Numbered from the stretch's first letter, positions 17,529-28,270 are shown. The stretch: 64,000 bases of DNA from Candidatus Peregrinibacteria bacterium (GCA_016699515.1 CP064978.1:744001-808000), one strand, 5' to 3'. The notes: generated by a model not told the origin, from the sequence alone. Made by a program: numbers and translations.

Positions 17529-17762
17529 ATGGATCACGAAAAAACATTTTACGGCAGTACGGTGATTGGGGAACGCGGTCAAATGGTGGTGCCTTCGGAC
17601 GCGCGAAAATCACTACGCCTTAAAAAAGGAGAGAAACTTTTGGTTTTTGGTGTGCATGAAGACACACTCATCATTACCAAAGTGGGCTCTTTAGAAAAAT
17701 ACATGCAGCACCTCACTCAAAAAGTAGAGTCGCTCAAAACGATTATCAACCAACCTTCTTAA
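17529..17762 (+). CDS. AbrB/MazE/SpoVT-type DNA-binding protein
   Basis: Seventy-seven residues. The N-terminal ~50 form the swapped-hairpin AbrB fold: STVIGERGQMVVPSDARKSL followed by LKKGEKLLVFGVHEDTLIIT. The C-terminal helix (KYMQHLTQKVESLKTIINQ) is a likely dimerisation coil. It lies 3 bp before the MATE exporter gene, so it probably regulates this exporter or its own operon. A toxin partner is absent, so an antitoxin role is unlikely. Confidence 0.85.
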   Translation: MDHEKTFYGSTVIGERGQMVVPSDARKSLRLKKGEKLLVFGVHEDTLIITKVGSLEKYMQHLTQKVESLKTIINQPS

Positions 17763-17765
17763 AAC

Positions 17766-19189
17766 ATGAAAACAAAATCCACCCCCGATTACACGCAGGG
17801 CTCCATTGTAAAAGCATTGGTTCATCTTTCCTTGCCGATTGTGTTTGCTAATATTCTTCAAACCGCTTATCAGTTGATCGATACGTTTTGGGTAGGCCGT
17901 TTGGGTGCCAATGCGGTGGCTGCCGTTTCGCTCAGCTTTCCGATTATTTTTTGATGATTTCGTTGGGGGGAGGCCTTGCGATTGCCGGCACCATTTTGGT
18001 GGCTCAATATCGGGGAATGAATGATATGAAAGCGGTTTCACATGTTTCCGCTCAAACTTTTGTGGCCATGATTCTGGCGTCGGCAGTGATCAGTGCGGCC
18101 GGTTATTTTATGTCGAGTCCTCTGATGCGTTGGATCGGGGCTTCGCCCGAAGTGCTACCGGATGCGGTTTCTTATCTGCAAGTTTCCTTTTTGGGAATGA
18201 TTTTTATGTTCGCTTATTTTGTGTACCAATCGCTCATGCGCGGAGTGGGCGATGTTAAAACTCCTTTGGTGATTGTCTTTTCTACGGTTTTACTTAATTT
18301 AGTATTGGACCCCTTGTTCATTTTGGGCTGGGGGCCTGTTCCCGCTTACGGAGTTACCGGTGCCGCGCTGGCCACGATTGCCACTCAAGGCGTTGCGGCG
18401 GTTGCCGGGTTTGCCTTGCTCCTGCGCGGCCACGGAGGCATTCAGCTTAGCCTGAGTGATTTTTCGTTTGACTACCCGTTGATTAAAAAGATGTTTTATC
18501 TGGGGCTCCCCGCCTCGTTGTCGCAGTCCACTCGCGCCCTTGGACTAACGGTTATGTCTTTTTTGGTGGCAAGTTTTGGCACGCTTACCGTGGCCGCCTA
18601 TGGAATTGGAATTCGCGTGCTCAGCTTCATCATCATTCCGGCCATGGGGCTTTCGATGGCAACCTCCACGCTGGTGGGGCAAAATTTGGGAGCGAAGCAA
18701 TTGGATCGCGCCGAAGCGATCGCGCACAAAAGCCTGCAAGTTTCGTTTTGGGTGCTAACATTCTTGGGCGCATTGCTTTTTGCTTTTGCTCAACCTTTAA
18801 CGGCAGCCTTCATTCCCAACGACCTGGACGTGATTCAGAGCGGGACCCATTTTGTACAGGCTATGGCACTTACTTTCGGCTTTATCGGTGTGCAGCAAAC
18901 CATCAATGGCGCTTTTACCGGCGCGGGTGAAACCCGACTCTCGCTGATTCTTTCTTTGGTGGCTTTGTGGGTGTTTCAGTTCCCCATTGCCTATTTGCTT
19001 TCCAAGCATACGTCGTTGGTTGAGTGGGGCATTTGGCTTGCCTTTCCTATTTCGAACGTTTTTACGGCTTTGCTGGCTTACGCGTGGTTTCGGCGGGGTG
19101 AATGGAAACACAAAAAACTGATTCAACCCGAAACTTCCTTGGAGGCGGAGGTTTTAGCGGAAACGATTGTCGATGAAGGGCTGCAGTAA
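17766..19189 (+). CDS. MATE-family multidrug/metabolite exporter, frameshifted here
   Basis: A 12-helix MATE transporter that exports drugs or metabolites with Na+ or H+. N-terminal QGSIVKALVHLSLPIVFANI and DTFWVGRLGANAVAAVSLSF are typical. The T6 run at 17947-17952 has lost a base; adding one gives FPIIFLMISLGGGLAIAGTI and joins the halves into about 475 residues. Later motifs (MRGVGDVKTP, GWGPVPAYGVTGAALAT, GAGETRLSL) fit the NorM/DinF group. It follows the AbrB-type regulator directly. Substrate cannot be read from the sequence. Confidence 0.9.
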
Positions 19190-19254
19190 ACCAGCTTTTT
19201 TCCTTTGCTTTTTCTGAATTGAATTCTTTGCTCAAAAAAAGTGCAAGGTTTGTT

Positions 19255-19283
19255 TTGCCATGTTTGTTTTTTGTTTGTACAAT
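19255..19283 (+). promoter_or_regulatory. Strong-looking promoter of the large SLH/TSP3 protein
   Basis: TTGCCA (19255-19260), exactly 17 bp, then TACAAT (19278-19283). Transcription would begin near 19290, leaving about 25 bases of AT-rich leader before the ATG at 19315. A GGGAGGTGAT stretch at 19284-19293 would be at the very 5' end of the RNA and too far from the ATG to act as a normal ribosome-binding site. Confidence 0.65.
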
Positions 19284-19314
19284 GGGAGGTGATTTAATAC
19301 TAAATAAAAAAATC

Positions 19315-22300
19315 ATGTACAAAAAATGCTCCATGTTAGCCCAACTCTTGCTTTTTGCTGCAGGTATGTTCTGGGTGCCCCTTTCTTTTGCAGCAGACTT
19401 TACCGATGTGGATGAAGACACTTTGTATCAAAAAGGAATCGACTACCTCGTCACCGAGGGGATCGTCCAAGGGTATCCCGATGGGACGTTTCAACCGAAT
19501 CGCGTCATCAATCGAGCTGAATTTACTAAAATTATCATTGAAGCGAATTATACCGATGAGGCCATTACCGCTTGCACCAGCACCACTTTTCGCGATGTTC
19601 CCAAAGGTCAGTGGTTCACCCCTTACGTTTGTATGGCACAGCGTGAAGGAATCGTTCAAGGCTACCCCGACGGCACCTTTCAACCGTCTCGCACAGTGAA
19701 TGTGGTGGAGAGCCTGAAAATTGTTTTGAAAGCCTCGGGGATTAACTACAATGAAAAGGCCGATCCTTGGTACCTTGATCTGGTGAACCAGGCTTCAAAT
19801 CATAACCTGATTCCGATGGATGTGGTTGGCTTTGGTGACGGGTTTCGTCGCGGTCAAATGGCGGATTTGATCACTCGTGTGAACTATAAAAATCGCGATC
19901 AGCTGGATGAATACCTTGGCGACCGCTCCACATTTCGGGTGAGTTATGAAACCTTATCCAAACGAGAAGATGTATCGAACACCTACCGCTTAGAGCGCTT
20001 CAATCAAGTGGCTGCGCGCCGGGCAGCCGACGAAACCAACGATGAACTGGCTCCTCAAAATTATTCCAAAACTCGCTTGCAACGTTACGCTGAATTGCTT
20101 GCCGGAGGAGGCGGTGGTGGGGGGGGCGGCGGAGGTGGAGGCGGAGGATCCTCACGCCCTTCTACTCCTACTCCTGTTGTTCCTACTCCTGTTGGGCCAA
20201 CCGACTCGGATATGGACGGTTTGTCTGATGAATTGGAAGCTGTTTTGGGCACCTCTCCGAACGACGCCGATAGCGATGACGATGGCCTGAGCGACTTTTT
20301 GGAACACAATAATTATCTCACCGATCCTCTTGATCCCGATAGTGATGATGATGGCGTGTGGGACGGTGCCGAAATTACCAACGGCACCAATCCACTTTTG
20401 GCCAACAGCGCTCCGTCGGGCTCGGTTGATACCGATGGGGATGGTATTTTGGATTCTATCGATGGCACCAGCGATATCGATGCTGATGGACTGGTGAACT
20501 ATTTGGACTTAGACAGCGATAATGATGGGGTGTTGGACGCGGACGAAACCGCTCAAAATTTCGATAATGATGGACTGGCTAACTTTTTAGATTGGGATAG
20601 TGATGGGGATGGTCTTTTTGACATTATTGAAGCGGGTGGTGTGGACGTGGATCAAAATGGTCGCGTGGATGGCTTTATCGACGCCAACAACGACGGGTAT
20701 GATGATCGGTTGGTTTCTTCTCCCCTGCCTTTGCCCGATACGGATTTAAATGGAAACTGGAATTATTTGGATCTTGATTCCGATGGGGATGGAATTAGTG
20801 ATGCCGTTGAGGGTCTGATCGATTCGGATAATGATGGAACTCCCAACTACATCGATTTTGATAGTGATGGAGATGGTATTTCGGATTACATTGAAACGGC
20901 GGCGGACACCGATAACGACCTTATTTCCAACTACCTTGACCTTGATTCCGACGCCGACGGGCTTTCGGACCAAAGTGAAGGTTCGGCTGACGTGGATAAT
21001 GATGGCCTTGGTAATTTTAGAGACACCGATAGCGATGGTGACACACTTTCTGACACACAAGAAGCAACGGTTTATTTTACCAATCCTTACTTGGCTGATA
21101 CCGATAGTGACAGTGCCAATGATGATGTGGAAATCAGTTCCGGAACCGATCCGTTGGACAATGCCAGCTTTCCGGTTGGGTTTGTGGACACCGATGGCGA
21201 TGGAATTTTGGATAGCACCGAAGGATCGGGTGATTTTGATGGAGACGGGATTTCAAACTTTCAAGATTTAGACAGCGATAACGACGGTATTCCCGATAGC
21301 ACCGAAGGGTCGGGTGATTTTGATGGCGATCTGCTACGTAACTTTTTAGACAATGACAGTGACGGAGACTGCATTTTTGATGTGATCGAAGTGCGCTTTA
21401 CCAATGCAACCGGACTTGGCCGCATCAATGGCTTTGTGGACGCGAACTCCAATGGGTACCACGATCCCCTTGAAACAACTCCTGTGTTGATTTTCAATAC
21501 GATTCGTAGCAACAACCCCGATTATCTAAATACCGATAGTGATGGAGATGGTATTTTGGATTCTGTGGAAACCGCCGCCGATAGCGACGGGGACGGCGAT
21601 CCTAATTACATTGATTTTGATAGCGATAACGATGGTCTAAGTGATTATCAAGAGGGCCTTAGTAATCCCGATGGCGACCTTCTTCCAAGTTACCTTGATT
21701 TAAACAGCGATGGGGTGGGTGCTTTGGACGGCGCCGGTCTGGTGAACAGTTGCCAACCTTCCTCTAATTTTCAAAGCAATCCCGGGCCAACTTATTACTT
21801 TTGTGATTGTGCTTCGGGGAGCGATAGCGACTGCCAACCCGGTAGCAACTCGATCACCACCAGCACCAACCCACTTGCACCGGCTCGCACCTTTGCCAAC
21901 GCGATGTCACAATTCAATGTAATGACTCCCGGCAGCACCGTGGCTCTTTGCCGCGGAGGAGCCTTCAACACCAATACCGCGCGTATGTTCAACCAAACCT
22001 GTACCGCTGGTAATCGTTGTCAGCTCACCGACTATGTGCCTTCATGGGCATCCGGAGACGAAGCGCGTCCTTTGATCAATGCCTCTGGAAACGGCCTCGA
22101 CTTTACCGACGGAGGTAATTCGGATCAGGATGGTGGCTATTTGGTCACCAACTTGCACTTGCGCGAGGCGGCGGGCGCCAGTGATACATTTGGCGCTTTC
22201 TTCTTTAATGAAGTTGATGACGCTTATTTCTGCAATCTGCGTTTTGACGGTTTCAGTGTAAATTACCATATGGGTCACGGAAACGCGATCAACACAGGAA

Positions 22301-22902
22301 ACGGAATTCACGAGCGACTTGATTTAGTTAACTCAGAGATTATCAGTGGGCATGACCAAGGAACTTTGGGAGGTTGTGATAATTGTAATATCGATAGTAA
22401 TTATTTTTATAACAATGGATGGAACCCCAAACGAGGAGGACTCTTCAGCCATTCGATGTATATTTCCGGAGGAAGCCCCGCGCAACCGCTCAATGGCTTT
22501 TACGTTCGCAACAATGAGTTTTATAAAACGGTTGATGTTCCGGCCAACCCCGAGAGGTGTGAAGGGGTGGTGATTGTGGGACATGGAAACTTGAGCAATG
22601 TGATGATTGAACAAAACATCATCCGTGAACCAGTCGCCACGGCGTGGCATGGATGTTGGGGGATAGCGATCAGCGAGGGCTACTCAACACCTGAATCGTT
22701 TAGCAATATCACCGTCCAAAACAATATCATCGACTATGTTGGTAATCAGGTCATTGTACTTTGTACCGACCACACGGTGCCCAGCTGTGAGCCGGCCGCT
22801 ACGGTGCTTTGCACCAACTGTGTCATTCAAAACAATGCGATCTTATACAATCTGATTTCTGATCTTTATTCGCGGCTGATTCACTTGCTTAAAGGCGTCT
22901 AA
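19315..22902 (+). CDS. Giant SLH surface protein with calcium-binding TSP3 repeats and beta-helix
   Basis: About 1195 residues in one frame; the ATG at 19315 gives the signal peptide (MLAQLLLFAAGMFWVPLSFA). Domains in order: SLH repeats (about 25-200; VTEGIVQGYPDGTFQPNRVI and REGIVQGYPDGTFQPSRTVN), a charged linker, 15 consecutive glycines (264-278), a Thr/Pro spacer, then about 500 residues of thrombospondin type-3-like Asp-rich repeats (units such as DTDGDGILDS and NYLDLDSDNDG), which bind calcium and make a stiff rod. The C-terminal ~350 residues form a right-handed parallel beta-helix (NCNIDSNYFYNNGWNPKRGG, NVMIEQNIIREPV), a fold typical of polysaccharide-binding or -cleaving proteins. 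It is likely a wall-anchored stalk presenting a carbohydrate-active tip. Confidence 0.85.
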   Translation: MYKKCSMLAQLLLFAAGMFWVPLSFAADFTDVDEDTLYQKGIDYLVTEGIVQGYPDGTFQPNRVINRAEFTKIIIEANYTDEAITACTSTTFRDVPKGQWFTPYVCMAQREGIVQGYPDGTFQPSRTVNVVESLKIVLKASGINYNEKADPWYLDLVNQASNHNLIPMDVVGFGDGFRRGQMADLITRVNYKNRDQLDEYLGDRSTFRVSYETLSKREDVSNTYRLERFNQVAARRAADETNDELAPQNYSKTRLQRYAELLAGGGGGGGGGGGGGGGSSRPSTPTPVVPTPVGPTDSDMDGLSDELEAVLGTSPNDADSDDDGLSDFLEHNNYLTDPLDPDSDDDGVWDGAEITNGTNPLLANSAPSGSVDTDGDGILDSIDGTSDIDADGLVNYLDLDSDNDGVLDADETAQNFDNDGLANFLDWDSDGDGLFDIIEAGGVDVDQNGRVDGFIDANNDGYDDRLVSSPLPLPDTDLNGNWNYLDLDSDGDGISDAVEGLIDSDNDGTPNYIDFDSDGDGISDYIETAADTDNDLISNYLDLDSDADGLSDQSEGSADVDNDGLGNFRDTDSDGDTLSDTQEATVYFTNPYLADTDSDSANDDVEISSGTDPLDNASFPVGFVDTDGDGILDSTEGSGDFDGDGISNFQDLDSDNDGIPDSTEGSGDFDGDLLRNFLDNDSDGDCIFDVIEVRFTNATGLGRINGFVDANSNGYHDPLETTPVLIFNTIRSNNPDYLNTDSDGDGILDSVETAADSDGDGDPNYIDFDSDNDGLSDYQEGLSNPDGDLLPSYLDLNSDGVGALDGAGLVNSCQPSSNFQSNPGPTYYFCDCASGSDSDCQPGSNSITTSTNPLAPARTFANAMSQFNVMTPGSTVALCRGGAFNTNTARMFNQTCTAGNRCQLTDYVPSWASGDEARPLINASGNGLDFTDGGNSDQDGGYLVTNLHLREAAGASDTFGAFFFNEVDDAYFCNLRFDGFSVNYHMGHGNAINTGNGIHERLDLVNSEIISGHDQGTLGGCDNCNIDSNYFYNNGWNPKRGGLFSHSMYISGGSPAQPLNGFYVRNNEFYKTVDVPANPERCEGVVIVGHGNLSNVMIEQNIIREPVATAWHGCWGIAISEGYSTPESFSNITVQNNIIDYVGNQVIVLCTDHTVPSCEPAATVLCTNCVIQNNAILYNLISDLYSRLIHLLKGV
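20104..20148. repeat. Poly-glycine codon tract (15 Gly)
   Basis: A G-rich GGN run of 15 codons joins the SLH part to the Asp-rich rod. It contains an eight-base G run and is prone to slippage and sequencing error, so its exact length should be treated with care. A similar but independent tract of 18 glycines occurs in the neighbouring SLH protein. Confidence 0.8.
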
Positions 22903-22934
22903 ACTTTCTATTGGTCAATTCGGTCCTGCTAAAT

Positions 22935-22959
22935 AAAAGCCTGGAACTTCCAGGCTTTT
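22935..22959. terminator. Bidirectional Rho-independent terminator
   Basis: AAAAGCCTGGAA and TTCCAGGCTTTT form a perfect stem around a single C (functionally a short loop), followed by TTTTAT on the + strand and preceded by AAAA. It is 33 bp after the stop of the SLH/TSP3 gene. Confidence 0.8.
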
Positions 22960-23031
22960 ATGCTGTAGCATATTTTTTTTGTCATTAATTTGGATTATGA
23001 TGGTTGCGCCTATTCATTAAATATTAATATC

Positions 23032-26000
23032 ATGAAAAAAGGTTTAGCGTCCCTCATTTCAATTACAATGGTGGGGGCAGGTTTTATGTTTCCCACTGCA
23101 TCCTATGCGGTCACATTTACCGATGTGAATCCGTCGGACTGGTTTTATGAACCTGTGGAAACCCTAGCTCAGCAGGGAGTGTTTTCAAAACAAACTCACT
23201 TTCGTCCTTCCGACGAAATGAATCGTGCCGAGTTTGTAAAGTCGGTGGTGGTGGCGCTGAACGATCTTTCTGATTATGTGCCCAGCGCTACGTCGCCTTT
23301 TACTGATGTTAAAAAAGAGGCTTGGTATTTTCCTTACGTCGATTATTCCTATCAAAAAGGTATTGTGAGCGGCTATAGTCGTGCCGATGGCAGTTCTGCG
23401 GGCTTGTTTGGCCCCAGCGACCCGATTAATCGCGCTGCCGCCACCAAAATTTTGGTGGATGCGTATGATTTAAAAGCACCCGCTACCCCCACCGCTCCCA
23501 AAGATGTTTATCCGAGCGACTGGTTTTATTCGGCGGTGACAACCGCCTATTATCATCAAGTGGTTAACGGCTATTCCGACGGAACCTTTCGGCCCTCTAA
23601 CCACATTAAACGTGCGGAATTTGCCAAGGTTCTTTTGAATAGTCAAACCGTTGCTAGTGGAGGCCAAGTATCATCGGGTTCATCGTCGACAGGCTCGTCA
23701 TCTTCCCATTCCGGGCAAAATTCAGGCTCGACTTATGTTCCGTCGGGTGGAGGCGGTGGTGGAGGTGGAGGCGGAGGTGGAGGTGGAGGCGGTGGAGGCT
23801 CAACCCAAACCAACACGAATACGAGTACCAATACCAACTCTCAGTCGAGCAGTTCAAGTCGTGATAATGGTAGCGATTCAAATGCCGGTTCTACGGAAAC
23901 CACCGATACCAGCGGAACAAACACCGGAACAACCACCACGAATAATACCGGTACAACCACCGGTAATACGAATACCGGGACGAATACCGGGACGAATACC
24001 GGCAATACGAATACCGGGACAGGAACTGTGGTGAATCCGCCTCAAGTCATCACAGGAAATGGCTGGACCCAAATAGCGGTGCTCGATATTCAAAACGATC
24101 AAACTTTTTCGCGCGCTAACGAACTGGCTTCCGCCTCGATTCCTTTGGCAATGACTGGTCCTACGGCAGCAACCGATCCTAATTTGTTCGCCCTAGTGAA
24201 TGCTCAGGGACAGCTGCTTCCGGCACAATTCAAGGTAGTATCACGCTGGGGCGGAGCCCCTTTTGAAACCAGTCGACCGATTCAATGGCTACTGGTGATC
24301 ACCAAAGCTGATGTTGCTGCCAATGGACTAACTAATGTTACTTTACGCCGTTACGACACCCCCACTCCCTATTCTTTGCAACCCCCCTGCAAACCCAAGG
24401 AAGCCCCGGCCGTTGGACGCTAAACACAGGCACTGCCCAGTTCACTGTACAGTCTACGGGGTCACGCGTTATTCCAAGTGTTGTGGTTGCCGGACGCGAA
24501 ATGGTTGATCCTACCGGACAAGATGGCCCTTATGTTATTCGGAACGGTCAACGTATTTATGGAACGGTGAGTTCAATTGTAGCCGAGGAACAAGGCCCGC
24601 TTCGCACCGTGTTGCATGTTAAGGGGACCTACCCAGGCACTACCCCTAGCCCTTGCTCGGGTGGTTCGTTTGATTTGGAATTTGACTCACGCCTTACGTT
24701 CACTCAGGGCGAATCCACGGTACTACTGGAACATGACGTTCGCAATCGCTGTGTGCGGGATCTTACTTTTCAAGGCACCAGTGAATACAGTGATAAAATT
24801 GATTTGGACGAAGCCGGCTGCGATTTTTCTTTGGATTGTGCCGATGCGCAAAAAACCGCTTGGTCCTTGAGCGATAGCCAAACGTATACATCCACAGCCT
24901 CTTTTAGCGGCCTACAAAAAGTGGAACAAGAGCGTGGCCGCACCAACAACCCTGGTGGGTGGAGAAGAGCATCGGTTCAGCGAGATGGGAGTACACTCAC
25001 CAGCGCTGTAAGCTATTCTCGCCCCCTTGATGCTTTAAGCGATGGTTCTGCATTAGCAGCCGTGCAAATTCCCTGGATCGAATACCGCGAACCTCAAGCC
25101 CTTTCTACCAACAATGAAACCATTGCCCTGGAATTTATGAGCAGCCCCGGTTCGATTGGCGAAGCTCAGGCGCGTTGGAATTATGGATTGATCACCTTCC
25201 GTTCTCAGGCAGCCACCAGCGCACTTTTAAAAACCATGCAGCAGCAAGAAAACGTCAGGCTATCCCGAGCGCTTTTGGTGCATGCGGCCCCCAGTTACGT
25301 AAATACCACAAGGGCCATGTCGGCTTTGCCTACACAAAACACCACGGCCGTTCAGCAATACCGCGCCAAAATTGATGCGCTTCACAACGAAACGATCAAC
25401 CAACAATGGGGAATTATTAAGTCGTGGGGAGCTATGCTTTGGCCGGAATCCCCTACCGCCTTTACCATAGCCGTTTCCTCCCCATTCACCATTAGCATGG
25501 ATGGACCGAATTTTTGGGCCCCTGATCGAGTGGAGGTTCTGGAATGGTTCCGTACCGGAGAACCGAAGTGGTACTGGGATTATACATTTATGAAACAGCA
25601 ACAATTTCTTAAGACCACCGTGGTCAACAGCGGCCGCCAAGCCTACCATTATCGCAACGGATTGACCTTTGGTGCAGGTGGTCAGCGCGAAGGTGATTAT
25701 TATCGCAATAATATCAATACGACCGATGATAAGCAGTATGTAATGGGAATGGACGAAGGTTATTTGATTCGGCCCAGTGGATCGATTCAAGATGTGTTCG
25801 AGGCGGGTGGACGAACCGTAGATCAGCGTTATTCACCGAGTGGAACTGATATTTATGTGGATCAGTATAAAATTGATCGGCAAGCGGTGGGTTACTATTT
25901 TATGCCGCTTTATTGCGTCATGTTTTCCGAGGACATTGCTCAAAGCTCCGTTTGCAATCGCGCCCTTACCGAAACCATCTCAACGCTTACTGCGCGCAAC

Positions 26001-27104
26001 ATGGCGAGTGGCGTGATTTGTGGGGGTACCTATCCCGGAGCGGGAACCTGCACCAGCGATCAGCTGTTTATGTACGCCTCGATGCACGATGATTTTTTCC
26101 GTGGCTTTATCGATCATTTCCCGAATTCCAGCTATACGCCCACCATTCGCCAAGCCATGATTAATACAGCGCGCATGGCGTATCAATACCAGGCGAACGG
26201 AACCGGTAATTCCTTGTCTTTTAACAATTGGAATACGCACTTTGAATGTACCAGCAGCGACTTAAGCACCTGCCGCTCGCGCAATATTGGCAATGAAGGA
26301 GTGTTAAGCAACTCACAAACCGTCGCCCTCAATATGTTTATGCGTGCTTACGAGCTTGACCCGTCCTTAGGCTATTGCAGTGCCATTGCCAATGCACTTA
26401 ATACAGCTACCGGGTTTAACTTTATTTATTCAGACGCTGTGGGTTGGGATAAAGTCCGTTCACAGGGGATGTATATCATTCACGCATTGGGTGGGATAGA
26501 AGCGTGCATGGGCACCAATCCTTCGACCAACACGAACACGAATACCAACACGAATACGAATACCAACACGAATACGAATACGAATACGAGTACTAACACC
26601 AATACGAATACCAACACGAATACGAATACGAACACCAATACGAATACGAACACCAATACGAATACGAATACCAACACGAGTACCAACACGAACACGAGTA
26701 CCAACACGAATACGAATACGAGTACCAGTGGGACCGATGGGTTACCCGCCACTACTTACACACTGACTGGTAACGACTCATTTACTATTGGGTTTTGGTT
26801 TGGTGATTCTACGCCTAAGAACGGCTTTGCCGATCTGCTCACCACCAGTTACATGGGCGATGATTGCGGAAACGCCAATTTTGGAACTATACGTTTTTAC
26901 CTCCAAACGGGTCAATCCGGTTCATATTCCTTGATCAGTCCGGCTTCGTATACCATTCGTGAGGACAGCGGATGCGGTGCCAAAAGCAATAATCGATTTG
27001 GCATTCCTGCCTCGGCGGGCACCCATAACGTAGTCGCCTGTGTGTCCGAAGCTGATTTTAGCCAAAACTACTGCACAGGCCCGCTTGCGATCACTGTCAA
27101 TTGA
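23032..27104 (+). CDS. Giant SLH surface protein with lyase-like region and Thr/Asn linkers, frameshifted here
   Basis: About 1357 residues. The ATG at 23032 starts a signal peptide (LASLISITMVGAGFMFPTAS). Three SLH domains follow (about 25-205), then a Ser-rich stretch, 18 glycines (239-256) and Thr/Asn/Gly-rich linkers. The next region (IAVLDIQNDQTFSRANELAS, LPAQFKVVSRWGGAPFETSR, IQWLLVITKADV) resembles the N-terminal RIFT-barrel of PcRGLX/YetA-type exo-rhamnogalacturonan lyases; I hold this assignment loosely. A C6 run at 24382-24387 breaks the frame; correction joins it to the part from 24388 on. A Thr-Asn repeat linker (about 26524-26730) leads to a ~120-residue C-terminal domain I do not recognise. 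Likely a cell-bound polysaccharide-degrading enzyme. Confidence 0.8.
23746..23799. repeat. Poly-glycine codon tract (18 Gly)
   Basis: GGN codons encode 18 consecutive glycines after a Ser-rich linker and the SLH domains. Codons alternate between GGT, GGA and GGC, so the protein tract is selected rather than a simple nucleotide repeat. Confidence 0.8.
26524..26730. repeat. Thr-Asn dipeptide-coding tandem repeat
   Basis: About 200 bases of six-base units AAYACN encode alternating Asn and Thr, with occasional Ser. The linker connects the lyase-like body to the C-terminal domain. It is a candidate for length variation by slippage. Shorter Thr/Asn/Gly tracts occur at about 23809-24030 in the same gene. 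Confidence 0.8.
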
Positions 27105-27115
27105 TTGCATTAAAA

Positions 27116-27149
27116 AAACTTATGTCGTCGGGAGGGATGACATAAGTTT
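27116..27149. terminator. Hairpin after the giant SLH gene
   Basis: AAACTTATGTC and GACATAAGTTT form a perfect 11-bp stem around a 12-base loop, starting 11 bp after the stop codon. A short T-tract (GTTTAG) follows, so termination is plausible though the U-tract is weak. The rest of the 308-bp spacer to 27412 holds only the promoter and operator described separately. Confidence 0.55.
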
Positions 27150-27279
27150 AGGGAGGTGTCCTTTAGGGCAACTAAAGCAACTTATTTCGGTTCAAAGGGC
27201 TAAAATCACGAAGGGTCAACATGAAATCACGCCGTTATCCATAGGAAGGACAAGCGAAGTATATTATGCAATTAATATC

Positions 27280-27309
27280 TTGACAAGTAAATACTGACAA
27301 CGGTATGTT
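27280..27309 (+). promoter_or_regulatory. Promoter of the TrmB-type regulator
   Basis: A perfect TTGACA (27280-27285), an 18-bp spacer and TATGTT (27304-27309). Transcription would start near 27316, giving a leader of about 97 bases that contains the inverted repeat at 27368-27391. Confidence 0.6.
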
Positions 27310-27367
27310 GTTGTCTGTCAATAATGCTTTATTTAAAAGGAAAACTCACTCTATAAATTGACAGAAT

Positions 27368-27391
27368 TTAATTGTTAGTTTAAACAATTAA
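27368..27391. promoter_or_regulatory. Inverted repeat, candidate operator
   Basis: TTAATTGTT and AACAATTAA make a perfect 9-bp dyad around a six-base spacer, 21 bp upstream of the regulator start. The half-site length suits a winged-helix dimer, so autoregulation by the TrmB-type protein is a reasonable guess. The AT-rich composition means a chance dyad cannot be excluded. Confidence 0.45.
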
Positions 27392-27412
27392 GAATTAATT
27401 AACCTTTGGATC

Positions 27413-28270
27413 ATGGCGATTGAAGATATTCTGCGAGAAATTGGACTCACCTCGAAAGAAGCCACCCTCTATTTAGAACTTTTGCGACTGGGGGCGCAAC
27501 CCGCTTCCAGTTTAGCACGCCTCATCAAAATGCCTCGTTCTACCGCTCAGTATATTGCGGATGCGCTGGTAAAACGCCACCTTTTAAAGCGCCAAACCCG
27601 TAACGGCATTACTCATTACAGTCCCGAGAGTCCTGAGATCATTAAAAACATGCTGGACGCCGAATTGGTGGTGCAAACGAAAGAAGTGGAGCATCGAAAA
27701 ACTCACATTGATTTACTCACCCCCTATTTTAAAAAGTATGATAAAGATGCAACGGGCCGCAAGCCCCATTTTGAAGTGTTTGAAGGGGTTTCGGCCAGTA
27801 TTCGTGCTTTTGAACAATTCATAGAAGAAGTTCCCGAGAAGGATGAGATTTATAACTATGTGTCGCCTGCCACCGAAGATCATCCGGATTTTCGGGAGGG
27901 AATGCGCACCTTTATTCAAAAGCGCATGTTACGGCACGTACGCGTAAAAACCATCACGACCTATTGCGACGACGCCTTTCGCCTTAAAGCAACTGATAAA
28001 TCATCCTTTCGAACCACCTTGATCGGGATTGAAAAAAACCCGGATCATATTTTTTCGGAAATTTTGATTTGCAAGCGTATGATTATTTCGGTTTCGTATT
28101 CGTCATTCGGGCTTTTTTGCACTTTAATTCACGATCGAGACATCGCTTCGATGCACCGCGCCATGTTTGAACTCGCTTGGGAACAAGCTAAAGTAAAAGA
28201 TAGCCAGATTATGCATACCTCTGAAGCCATTGAGTTGATGAAAAAATACCGTGGCACCAAGGTTTACTAG
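27413..28270 (+). CDS. TrmB-family transcriptional regulator
   Basis: A 285-residue intact protein. Residues 1-75 form the TrmB winged helix (EIGLTSKEATLYLELLRLGA, ASSLARLIKMPRSTAQYIAD), followed by a coiled coil (about 80-110) and a C-terminal effector-type domain (HFEVFEGVSASIRAFEQFIE). TrmB proteins in archaea and some bacteria sense sugars or other metabolites and control transport or central metabolism genes. Its stop overlaps the stop of the convergent methyltransferase-like gene by three bases. The target is unknown; a dyad just upstream suggests autoregulation. Confidence 0.85.
   Translation: MAIEDILREIGLTSKEATLYLELLRLGAQPASSLARLIKMPRSTAQYIADALVKRHLLKRQTRNGITHYSPESPEIIKNMLDAELVVQTKEVEHRKTHIDLLTPYFKKYDKDATGRKPHFEVFEGVSASIRAFEQFIEEVPEKDEIYNYVSPATEDHPDFREGMRTFIQKRMLRHVRVKTITTYCDDAFRLKATDKSSFRTTLIGIEKNPDHIFSEILICKRMIISVSYSSFGLFCTLIHDRDIASMHRAMFELAWEQAKVKDSQIMHTSEAIELMKKYRGTKVY

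Noticed and set aside
17529..17762. AbrB-type protein as the antitoxin of a toxin-antitoxin pair
   Set aside because: The next gene is a membrane exporter; no PIN, MazF or other toxin reading frame is adjacent.
26524..26730. Thr-Asn coding repeat as a CRISPR or minisatellite of its own
   Set aside because: It is in frame within a secreted protein and encodes a regular linker.
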